Shown here one piece after another: positions 44,353-53,821 of a stretch of 64,000 bases of DNA. Made by a program: the position numbers and the translations under genes. How positions within the stretch are numbered: position 1 is the stretch's first letter; each line of letters begins with the position of its first letter. The notes under the pieces are model-generated. The model was not told where the DNA came from. It worked only from the letters and a program-made list of their open reading frames with translations, and did no database searches. The DNA is taken from contig NW_003314304.1 of NCBI RefSeq assembly GCF_000143415.4, forward strand, positions 637,102-701,101, read 5' to 3'. The DNA comes from Selaginella moellendorffii (Eukaryota; Streptophyta; Lycopodiopsida; Selaginellales; Selaginellaceae).

Positions 44353-45072
44353 TAGCTCTCTCCAAACAATGTGATATACTTCCACCAAGAACCCTAAAAT
44401 CAATAACAAAGCTGTATAGAATGTTCTTTGCACGCTCTTCAATCCAATCCATGCCAACAACGCTGTCATGATCGCCAGATCGCGCGTCCTCCCCAAGATC
44501 CTCCGCGAATTCCAGGTCCTATCGAGCAAGGTGTTGTGGAAGCACACCTCCACGTGGGGGATCTTGAGCATGGAGCACATGGAGCTGGTGATCCAGTGGA
44601 TGGCCAAGAGGGGCATCCACTGGATGTGGATCTGCATTGTCCTGGCCAGTGATTTTTATGCTTCCAGGTGCACCGTTCTCGTGGTGGAAGAGTGAGGATT
44701 CACCTGGCGATTGTGCACAGAGGAGGCAGATCAGGAAGCAGAAGAAGAGGAGTGGCATGCCCAGGATCTTCGGGGATGTGAGAGATTTTAGGGTTCTTGA
44801 GGATTCAGGATTTTAGGGTTCTTGGACGATCGATCAGGGAGAATGCTGTTCCCATCGACTGCTCAGCGGATGCGGCATTTTCGTCCGCGGGTAGCGCTGG
44901 GCGACACAAAGACTTTCATGTGGCTGGTGACTGACATCCTGTGTGAGCACGAGATGGTGATGGTGGACGAGTGCTAGGGGCATTTGCAGGAGCGAGTAGA
45001 GCACGGGGAGCTCAAGAGCAAGCACCACATGAGGCAGCTGCTGCAGTGGATGGGCGATATGTAGATTCTGCG
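44353..45072 (+). pseudogene. Pseudogene copies of the small paired genes at 58751 and 59225
   Basis: The first gene's start (MFFARS) is at 44421 but the region after it is deleted and shifted. The second gene starts at 44843 (MLFPSTAQRMRHFRPRVALG) and has a TAG at the position of Trp in DECWGHL, another TAG further on, and substitutions such as LREHE to LCEHE. Homology ends at about 45072, where it is joined to the tandem repeat array. Confidence 0.88.
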
Positions 45073-48000
45073 CCCATCAGAGAGGATTGATGAGGAAAGA
45101 TTTAAAAGGTTATTTCAAGAATTGAAATCTGGAGATCTGTTTGCTACCCACAATGGTGAGCCTCTCATCTATCGAATGTTGTTGGAACATGGCCGCCACC
45201 TAATCTTTGTCCAAATAAGAACATTGCGACTATACAACTTCATTCTGGTTTCTGACACATATGCTTCCGTATATAGTGATCAATTGACCAGATTGATAAA
45301 TGGAGTCCTCAATAAATAGTGTGGGAATAACAATTTTCAAAAGTTAGAACACTATTTAGGAAATGGTGGCAGGAAAGTTAATATTCTTCAACAAGTGCAA
45401 CCAGAGCAATAACAGCAGCCAACACAGTAGTAACTAGTGCAGTAGCGGCAATAGCAACATTGGCAGCAACAGCCACACAGCTGGCAGAGTAGGAGCAGCA
45501 ACAGCCAGCACAGCAGCCACGCTAGGTATGCTATCGTGGGAGAGGGCAGCAGTAGTCACAGCAATTGGCAGAGCAAGAGTAGCAGTAGCAACTGGCAGAG
45601 CAAGAGCAATAGTAGCCGATGCAATAGCCACGCCAGATATGCTATCATAGGAGAGGGCAACAACAGCATCAGCATCAGCAGCAACAGCTGCAGCAACTGC
45701 TAGAGTAGGAGTAGCAGCAGGTTCGATGCTTGCATGAGAAAGAATTACAGAAACCATGCAACCCTAAGATCAATGACCACCCTGTTTCTTTAGTGTTTAG
45801 GGTTTTTCAATATTCTTGGTTGTTAGAGCTTATTCCAAAGAATATAAAAGGCGCTACCGATTGAGTAAACACGGTAAGGAACATAGAGTTACTAGATTCA
45901 AGACTTGCATACTATAAACACTTGCTCATGCTCTTCTGAGAGCTATTGGTGCTACTTTTGGTAGAGTTATTTTAGAGTGGAGCGAAGTGCCTAAAAATCC
46001 CTTTCCTTTGCCTCCCCTCCTTGAGAGCAAGTGGAATTTAATTGAGACAGTTTTAAACTACAAAAAGAACTTCTAAAGCACTTAAAGAACAATTGAAATT
46101 TTTCTGAGTGTAGATGAAATTGTTTTCAAGAGTACTGGGAGAATGAAAATAGTGTCCCTTTTCAAAGTGGAGAGATAGTGATATACCTATCAAAGAGGAT
46201 TGATTGGGAGAGATTTAAAAAGTTATTTTAAGAGTTGAAACTTGGAGATTTGTTTGTGTAAGCAACCAAAGGGAATGACTTGAGATACGATCCATGGGGT
46301 TCAAATATAGAGGGAAAGGGCCCATGAACAAGAGTGCACCCCCTTTTCCAATCGGTTAAGGGTCTTGGGATATTTGGGGTTAAGCGTCCTTGGGTTTGAA
46401 TAGTACTGGGCTGGGTGACCTCCCGGGAAGTCCAAACTCAGGAGCGCTTACATTTGGTATCAGAGAGGTTTCAGGTCCGACTCTGTTGGTTGGCTAAGGG
46501 AATCACACCACATGTTGATTGACATCTGGCTGGTCCAGTTTGCTCCCGCTGGGCTCGACCCGAGGGGTAGGGTGTCAAGAGAGCGAGGCTCTCGGGAGAG
46601 CTGCGGCTCTCAGCTTCCGTTCACGAGGGCGTGAACTTGCAGGGAAGCGTGGTGGATTGTAAGCAACCAAAGGGAATGACTTGAGATACGATCCATGGGG
46701 TTCAAATATAGAGGGAAAGGGCCCATGAACAAGAGTGCACCCCCTTTTCCAATCGGTTAAGGGTCTTGGGATATTTGGGGTTAAGCGTCCTTGGGTTTGA
46801 ATAGTACTGGGCTGGGTGACCTCCCGGGAAGTCCAAACTCAGGAGCGCTTACAGTTTGCTTGAAGATTTTTAACCCACAACGGTGAGCATCTCATCTATC
46901 AAATGTTGTTGGACCATGGCTGCCACCTAATCTTTGTCCAAACAAGAACATTGCAACTATACAACTTCATTATGGTTTTTGACACATATGCTTCCTTATA
47001 TAGTGATCAATTGACTAGATTAATAAATGGACTCCTCAATGAATAGTGTGGGAACAACAATTTTCAAAAGTTAGAACACTATTTAGGAAATGGTGGCAAG
47101 AAAGTTGATACTCTTCAACAAGTGCAAGCAAAGCAACAGCAGCAATAGTAGCATCAGGAGTAGTAGCCACACAACTGGCAGAGCAAGAGTAGCAATAGCC
47201 AACACAACAACCACGCTAGGTATGCTATCATAGGAGAGAGCAACAATAGTCACAGCAACTAGTGGAGCAAGAGTAGCATCAACAATTGGCGGAGCAAGAG
47301 TAGCAGCAGCCGATACAGCAGCCACACCAGGTATGCTATTGTAGGAGAGGGCAGTAGCAGCATTAGCATCAACAACAAAAACTGTAGCAACTGCCAGAGT
47401 AGGAGCAACAGTAGCTCTAGCTAGAGGTCACAGGTTTGATGCTTGCATGAGAAAGAATTACCGAAACCATGCAACCCTAAGATCAATTGGTTGTTATGGC
47501 TTATTCCAAAGAATATAGAAGGCGTTATCAATTGAGTAGATGCAGTAAGGAGCATAGAGTTAAGAGATTCAAGACTCACATACTGTGAGCACTTCCTTGT
47601 GCTACTCATGCTACTTGCATTCTTCTAAGAGCTATTGGTGTTGCTTTCGGTAGACCTATTTTGGAGTGGAGTGAAGTGCCTACAAATCCCTTTCTTCTGC
47701 CTCCCCTCCCTGAGAGCGAGCGAAATTTAATCAAGAGAGTTTTAAAGTATATAAAGAACTTTTAAACTACTTAAAGAATGGTCAAATTTTTTCTGAGTGT
47801 AGATGAAGTTGTTTTTAGTTGTATTAGGAGAATGAAAATAGTATCCCTTTTCAAAGTGGAGAGACAGTGATATACCCATTAGAGAGGATTGATGGGGAGA
47901 GATTTAAAAAGTTATTTCAAGAGTTAAAATCTAAAGATTTGTTTGCTTGAAGATTTCTTGCCTACAATAGTGAGCTTCTCATCCATCGAATGTTGCTAGA

Positions 48001-49500
48001 ACATGGCCGCCACCTAATCTTTGTCCAAACAAACTATACAACTTCATTCTAGTTTCTGACACATATGCTTCTGTATATGGTGATCAATTGACCAGATTGA
48101 TAAATGGACTCCTTGATGAATAGTGTGGGAACAACGATTTTCAAAAGTTAGAACACTATTTAGGAAATGGTGGCAGGAAAATTGATACTCTTTAACAAGT
48201 GCAAGTAGAGTAGCAGCAGCAGCCAGCACAGCAACGGCAATAGTAGCATCGGCAGCAGTAGCCACACAACTAGCAAAGCAGGAGCAACAGCAGCTAGCAT
48301 AGCAACCACGCTAGGTATGCTATCACAGGAGAGGGCAGTAGTAGTCGCAGCAACTAGCAGAGCAAAAGGAGCAGCAACCACGCCAGGTATGCTATCGTAG
48401 GAGAGGGTAGCAGTAGCATCAGCATCAGTAGCAACAGCTGCAGTAGCTGCCAAAGTAGGAGCAACAGCAGCCCTCACTAGAGGTTGCAGGTTCGATGCTT
48501 ACATGAGAAAGAATTATCGAAACCATGCAGCCCTAAGGTCAACGGATGCCCTTTTTCTTTATTGTTTAGGGTTTTTCAATGTTCTTGGTTGTTAGGGCTT
48601 ATTCCAAAGAATACAAAAGGTGTTGTCGACTGAGTAGACGCAGTAAGGAACATAGAGTTAAAAATTCAAAACTCGCATATTACGAGCACTTGCTCACGCT
48701 CTTCTGAGAGCTATTGGTGCTACTTTTGGTAGACCTATTTTGGAGTGGAGTGAAGTGCCTAAAAATCCCTTTCCTTTGCCTCCCCTCCCTAAGAGTGAGC
48801 GGAATCTAATCAAGAGAGTTTTAAACTATTTAAAAGACTTTTAAAGTACTTAAAGAATTATTGAAATTTTTTTGAGTGTAGATAAAGTTCTTTTTGAGGG
48901 TATTGGGACAATGAAAATAGTGTCCCTTTTCAAAGTGGAGAGATAGTGATATACCCATCAGAGAGGATTGATGGGGAGAGATTTGAAAAGTTACTTCAAG
49001 AGTTGAAATCTGGAGATCTGTTTGCTTTGGGATTTCCTACCCACGATGGTGAGCCTCTCATCTATCGAATGTTGCTGGAATATGGCCGCCACTTAATCTT
49101 TGTCCAAATAAGAACATTGCAACTATACAGCTTCATTTTTGTTTCTGACACATATGCTTCCATACATGGTGATCAATTGACTAGATTGATAAATAGACTC
49201 CTCGATGAATAGTGTGGGAATAACGATTTTCAAAAGTTAGAATACTATTTAAGAAATGGTGGCAGGAAAGTAGATATTCTTCAGCAAGTGCAAGCGAGGC
49301 AGCAGTAGCTAACACAGCAGTGGCAGCAGCAGCATCGGCAAGAGCAGCGGCACGGTTGGCAAAGCAGGAGCAACAATAGTAGTAGCAGCCGACACAGCAG
49401 CCACACTAGGTATGCTATTCCACTACAAATGGCAAAGCAGCAGCAGCAGCAGCTGAGATAGGAGCCAGCGCAGTAGCCAAATATGCTATTGCAGTATAGA
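45073..49500 (+). repeat. Tandem array of about 1.1-kb units, three full and one partial
   Basis: Units begin at about 45073, 46184, 47869 and 48948 (spacing about 1.1 kb, once the 602 bp of TRIM plus target duplication is subtracted from unit 2). Each unit has: a coding-like segment (GERF.KL.QELKSGDLFA, PLIYRMLLE.GRHLIFVQIR, SDTYAS...DQLTRLIN) of about 80 codons; then 200-330 bp of GCA/GTA-rich trinucleotide repeat containing TAGGTATGCTATC motifs; then a second coding-like segment (RAYSKEYKRRYRLSKHGKEH; LLRAIGATFGRPILEWSEVP). Stops disrupt most frames; the fourth unit has the best (48946-49212). The source gene is unknown to me. Confidence 0.85.
46252..46858 (+). mobile_element. Intact Cassandra-type TRIM retrotransposon with 5S rRNA-like LTRs
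   Basis: Target-site duplication GTTTG (46252-46256 and 46854-46858) flanks two LTRs of 196 bp (46257-46452 and 46658-46853) that are identical by eye and begin TG and end CA. The internal part is 205 bp. The primer-binding site TGGTATCAGAGAGGTTTCAG (46455-46474) starts 3 nt after the 5' LTR and fits initiator tRNA-Met. A purine-rich GGGAAGCGTGGTGGA tract precedes the 3' LTR. In each LTR, 46378-46433 and 46779-46834 resemble the 3' half of plant 5S rRNA, including the box A-like TTAAGCGTCCTTGGG and box C-like GGGTGACCTCCCGGGAAGTC. There is no coding capacity, so it must be mobilised by other elements. Identical LTRs imply recent insertion. It sits in unit 2 of the tandem array. Confidence 0.95.
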
Positions 49501-49567
49501 GAAGTGCACAAGTGTGACTCCAATTATCAACAACAAGTTGATGCTCTATGATTGTTTTTCCTTCATT
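49501..49567. other. Junction between tandem array and LSG1-like fragment
   Basis: Short unassigned stretch where similarity to the repeat unit ends. Confidence 0.4.
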
Positions 49568-50075
49568 CATGAGTTCCAAGGCTGACATGGTTGCTACTAG
49601 TGTGCTGCCAATTGATAAGATGACAGATTACAAGGGTCTGATTCAGGTTATTGTGAATCAAATCCCACGGAGGCAGCTGGAAGAGACTTATGGCTTGCTC
49701 CTGCTGAAGCCAAGGCCATATTAGGATCAAAATAGGCCTCCTACTGCTGGCGAGCTTCTCAAGTCATATGCTCAATCGCGCGGCTATGTAGCTTTGAGAG
49801 GTCTTCTAGATGAGACACAATCTGCTCTCAAGGACTACCTCAATGGTAAGCTTTTAAACTACCATACTCCACCAGACGACGACACCACAAGTGACAATGA
49901 AAGCAACAACGATGATGAGAAGCTGGTGGTGTGACGTTGACAATCTCTCAGGAGAAGAGGACGAAGAAGACGAAGAAGGAGAAGAAGAAGAAGAAGGATC
50001 AAAAACAGCTACAGCTACTGGTGAATCCAATCTCAAAGCTGGACTGGATGTCCAAAAGCTTTTAACGCACACATA
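49568..50075 (+). pseudogene. LSG1-type ribosome-assembly GTPase fragment
   Basis: The frame from ATG 49570 reads VLPIDKMTDYKGLIQVIVNQ, then a segment ending KPRPY, a TAG stop, then RPPTAGELLKSYAQSRGYVA and LLDETQSALKDYLNGKLL with PPDDD. This order is typical of the C-terminal part of LSG1, the cytoplasmic GTPase that releases NMD3 from the 60S subunit. The G-domain motifs are not in the window. The internal stop and shifts in the acidic tail (EEDEEDEEGEEEEE at 49950-50000 in another frame) show it is a broken fragment. Confidence 0.7.
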
Positions 50076-50394
50076 AGTAAAAGGTTAGAGGCCTGGTACA
50101 CATGGCAAAATTATGCGATGCCACGTGGAGGTACTAAGCTTGTGCACGTGGCAAAATGCAATGCTGCCAAGTCGGAAGTACTTCTAGGCTAAGAAAGCCA
50201 AAACTTCTATTGCAGTTTTAACATTGATCCGCCTACTGGGCTTTTCTCTGATTCTCGCTTTTGATCTTGATGTCACCCTGTTCTACAGCAACCACCACAA
50301 ATGGATGAGTATAAATGTGTAAACATACCCCCGTCTTGTCGCAATATCATTTGGAGTGGATTATTAAGGACTTATTAAGTGGATCTGTCTCTCC
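50076..50394. other. Intergenic, no gene seen
   Basis: Spacer between the LSG1-like fragment and the RPB6-like relic. It has two CACGTGG-type motifs (near 50111 and 50145). Confidence 0.45.
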
Positions 50395-50866
<472 letters not shown>

Positions 50867-50937
50867 TGCAAAGTGCAGAGATCTGGCGACTTACTCCTCG
50901 CCGCCGCCATCGTAATCATTGTGGTGATTCCTTTCTT

Positions 50938-51370
50938 CTAGCTACAAAACCTCCCCTCTAGGTCCCAAAATCTTGGCCAGCAGCGAATATGCCATGGAAG
51001 TTTGCGGTTCGATTTCCATGACGCGCTGCGCCACGCCGCGCCTCTCTCCATGTCGCAAGCAACCGTACAGCTCCCCAAGAGCGTACGGTACTCGACGATC
51101 CCCGGCTCGAATCCCATCCCCTTGTCCACCAATTCCTCTGCCTCCTCGAGCCGCCCGGATCGCCCAAGAACATCCACAATCGAGCAGTGGTGATCGGGCG
51201 TGATCTTGACGCCGAATTCGAGCACGATTGATGCGCAAGCGTCCCAGATACTTCACTCTCGATCGCAACCACCGCCGTGACTGCACAGGAAGAGCATGTT
51301 GGTGAATGTGACATCGTTGGGTCTCACTCCCTCGAGGATCATGGCGGGGCCGGAGCTCCAATCGCCATGC
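50938..51370 (-). pseudogene. PPR pseudogene, C-terminal fragment
   Basis: Minus strand over two or three frames: ILEGVRPNDVTFTNMLFLCS, then FGVKITPDHHCSIVDVLGRS followed by GRLEEAEELVDKGMGFEPG, then VEYRTLLGSCTVACDMERGA, and in another frame QRVMEIEPQTSMAYSLLAKI. These are the last repeats and E motif of a PPR protein. At least two frameshifts separate them and the upstream repeats are missing. Confidence 0.88.
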
Positions 51371-51512
51371 TTGGCCTGCTCTTAGAAGAGAACCCTTTCT
51401 TAAAGCTATTGGTTTGAGTTTGAGCTACGATGAAAACAAGGCAAAGGTGGGTATGAGATGATTGAAGACAAGGATGCAGTGGATTTTTTGCGATGTGTGT
51501 GAGTAAATTCTT

Positions 51513-51604
51513 TTGCCAAACTTGTATTGGCCCTTATCACAAAAGCACGATGATGAAAGCGACTTATTTTGGTATGATTGGCAGCAACTAACAAGGCAAG
51601 CATT
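51513..51604 (-). pseudogene. Cysteine-rich peptide gene fragment
   Basis: The minus-strand frame gives ACLVSCCQSYQNKSLSSSCF followed by CDKGQYK, nearly identical to residues in the middle of the secreted peptide at 56048-56335, then diverges. It overlaps the 3' end of the hydrophobic-protein gene in another frame. A shorter trace of the same module lies at 35531-35580, after family member 2. Confidence 0.8.
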
Positions 51605-51848
51605 TCCTCCCCAGTCCATAGCCCAGCGCAATGGCAACAGCTCCAAGACCAATGGCAAGTCCAACGCCGATGCATGCCAGCCCATCCCGCGCAGCTCCTC
51701 GCCCGTCGACAGAACTGCCCAGTGACTTCCCTCCAGCAGAAAGAGCTTCTTTTGCTTCCACATTCTTCGGAGCGCTCTTGAGAAGAAGCATGCTGTAGCC
51801 CGCAATGATCGTGGCCCCAATGCTGATCACAACTTGCCAGGAACACAT
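51588..51848 (-). CDS. Small hydrophobic two-span protein, family member 3, 86 aa
   Basis: MCSWQVVISIGATIIAGYSM, then a polar centre with KEALSAGGKSLGSSVDGRG, then GLACIGVGLAIGLGAVAIAL and GYGLGRKCLPC. It is closest to member 2 (shared MCSWQVV start and KCLP end). The telo-box at 51854-51862 precedes the ATG. The stop lies inside the cysteine-rich module, so the last residues may come from that sequence. All codons are intact. It lies about 110 bp upstream of copy B of the large duplication, on the other strand. Confidence 0.7.
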   Translation of the reverse strand: MCSWQVVISIGATIIAGYSMLLLKSAPKNVEAKEALSAGGKSLGSSVDGRGAARDGLACIGVGLAIGLGAVAIALGYGLGRKCLPC

Positions 51849-51959
51849 TGTGAAAACCCTAAAATTGTCTTGCCAACTTCTTCGCACGTCAACCCAGGGA
51901 AACCTTAGAGCTTAGTATTAAAACTATTTTCAACCGATTTTGACATATAGCTAGGGTTG

Positions 51960-53272
51960 ATGGCGAGAAGGATCCTGCAGTGCGCTGCCAAAGCTGAGAA
52001 CCTGTTCTACAACAGAAAGAAGGAGCTTGATGATCTCACTAAGCTGTGCAAGACCGGTAGTATGGTGCTGATCACTGGTCCACAGGACTCAGGAAGTCTG
52101 CTTTCCTGTCAGAGTTTGCGAGGAGGCAGGAGATAAGTGGCCAAGGCCACCCTATCTACCTCAACATGAGGGCAGGAACATTCAGCACTGCAGCCAACTT
52201 TGCAAAGGAGCTCAAGTCTCAGCTGAATCCCTTTCTGGCAGCAGCGGCTGAGTATGCCAAGACCATCCCAACGGTGGACAATGTTGCAGCCTCTGCAGGT
52301 GGGCTAAGCGAACACATTCAAGCTGTGGAGCGCACTCCGGATACAGATTTCCAGGCTTTATTGAAAAGCATCTGCGGCCTTCTATTCTCTTGGAGACGTT
52401 TAGCATCTCGCAAAGACGCAGCCCTCCCGACCTTGATCATTGACGAGGCACACAGACTCCTCGAGTGGAGCCTTGCACCGAAGGAGCAACAACACCTAAG
52501 GACCTTGGTGGCTTATTTCATCATGGTTACCAAAGAGCGCCAGGAGGCCAATGTGATTCTCTGCACCTCAGAAGACTTCTTCAGATTCTGGCTTCACTTG
52601 CATGTTGGCCCCAAGAGGTACCAGCCGCGGATGGTCAGTGACCTTACTGAGGAGCAGGCTCGGGAATTTTTCCTGATGGCATTACTTGACGGCTGGGTTG
52701 CCGATGGATACAAGTTTCCAGAGGATTTGTGGAAGGAGATTTTTTCTTTCGTTGGTGGAAGAACGTTGCTCTTAAGTCGCCTGGCGCTGAATCTGAGTTC
52801 GTATCTGGAGGACGAGTCTCTCTTACGAAAAGCATGGGCGTCCCAGTGCAAGATACTGGTGGACGCAACTCGCCAAATAGTTGAAATGGGCTTCGGACCT
52901 ATGGACTTTCAAGGCAACTTGGACAGCGATAGACCGTGCTGGAACGTCGAAGACTACGAAGCAGTGTTGAGGGAACTGACACGGGCTGAGGGTGGTGTCG
53001 TCTCTGTGCAGTACCTCATGGGCTACAAAATAATTTCCAAGGCGGCTCTCCACAGCTTGGTACAGCACAACTTCCTGCACTATCGTTCTTTCTTGTGTCT
53101 GTGGGCGGACGACTTGGCATGGTACAAAGGAAAGTGGCCTATTGTCATGGCCCCGTCCCTTCCGCGTTTCCATGCGATGGCGTCAATCATAGAGGTAAGA
53201 TGCTGCTTTTTTAGCTTTCCTACGACATAACAATGTGTGTCTACACAGGAACGTGCTAAATGTGCTACGTAA
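51960..53272 (+). pseudogene. P-loop ATPase gene, copy B, with one frameshift in Walker A
   Basis: Exon 1 51960-53194 and a tiny exon 2 53249-53272 (ERAKCAT), joined by GTAAGA...ACACAG. The protein resembles archaeal-type/STAND-like ATPases (ATPase_2): Walker A GPQDSG..S near residue 45, Walker B LIIDEAH near residue 160, then a C-terminal helical part (LTEEQAREFFLMALLDGWVA; GGRTLLLSRLALNLSSYLED; LMGYKIISKAALHSLVQHNF). A single base is missing in the codon that should be the Walker A lysine (about 52095); after it the other frame stays open for about 1.1 kb. That frame can start at ATG 52166, but such a product lacks the P-loop. So either a one-base error or a recent pseudogene. Its cell role is unknown. 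Confidence 0.78.
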
Positions 53273-53389
53273 CAGGTATTCCAAATTACTTCCATATCAA
53301 GTTTTCTGATTCTAATCACAGAAGTATTTCTTTCTATTTCATTTTATGTTAAACACTTGTTTATGAATGAGGTTTAAGCTAGATTTAGC

Positions 53390-53560
53390 AGAGCAGGGGG
53401 AAACGTTACCATCCCGTTCGCTCCTTTGAAGGGAGGTTTCCAGTGACAGTATGGAGGCTTTCTGCCAAGGAACGTCCAAGATTTTGTTCTGGCCAAAGTT
53501 TGGCGTTGTCCATTCCTATATTAAGATCAATAATTCTGTGCTAGAATGATCATATTTTAA
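53390..53560 (+). pseudogene. ALG2 5' fragment (copy B)
   Basis: Same shard as 43310-43530 (TTTCCAGTGACAGTATGGAG, TTTCTGCCAAGGAACGTC, TTCTGGCCAAAGTTTGG) with further deletions. It also keeps AATTCTGTGCTAGAA, which matches ALG2 intron 3, so it is a genomic fragment. Confidence 0.8.
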
Positions 53561-53772
53561 AATCTCAAGAGTTTTGAAAAATGGAAATCGACATCCCAAG
53601 CAATGTTTCCTACCAGAACTTGTTAGCTCCAGCGAATCCAGCCTTCTTTGTAGCATAACTGATATTTGAGATAATGCAATAAGGATGAGTCCATTTGCAA
53701 GATGGCATCTGGAGAAAATGGCCTTGTTGAATTTATTGTTGGCTCACCTTGTCTTTCAGTCATATCCAAAAG

Positions 53773-53808
53773 GTGGCTAAGACCTGGGCTCGAATCCCAG
53801 CAGCCACA
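53773..53808 (+). pseudogene. tRNA-His remnant (copy B)
   Basis: GTGGCT is joined directly to the end of the variable loop and a complete T arm and acceptor 3' strand (GCTCGAATCCCAGCAGCCAC). The D arm and anticodon arm, about 36 nt, are deleted compared with 43719-43790. Not functional. Confidence 0.92.
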
Positions 53809-53821
53809 GTCCTTTTGACTA

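Larger units (their letters stand above)
41877..45072 (+). repeat. Large segmental duplication, copy A (matches 51942-54200 and 58673-59455)
   Basis: Starts at GACATATAGCTAGGGTTGATG, identical to the start of copy B. It follows copy B through the ATPase, ALG2 shard, tRNA-His and first part of the PPR gene, jumps at about 44352 to sequence matching 58673, and ends at about 45072 at the point matching 59455. Order and orientation are the same, so copy A equals copy B minus about 4.5 kb. Confidence 0.9.

Noticed and set aside
45434-45757. Ala/Leu/Val-rich minus-strand frames in the tandem array (also 47083-47325, 48160-48477)
   Set aside because: They only translate the GCA/GTA trinucleotide repeats; no conserved start and not a real membrane protein family.
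46378-46433. Free-standing 5S rRNA gene
   Set aside because: Only the 3' half of 5S is matched and it lies within an LTR present twice in the element, so it is part of the retroelement.
45073-49500. CRISPR-like array
   Set aside because: The repeats are about 1.1 kb units with internal trinucleotide repeats, in a plant genome; spacing and unit length do not fit CRISPR.
51406-51846. 146-codon minus-strand frame with many Cys and Trp
   Set aside because: Out of frame with the conserved hydrophobic-protein gene over most of its length; only the short cysteine-rich module within it is genuine.
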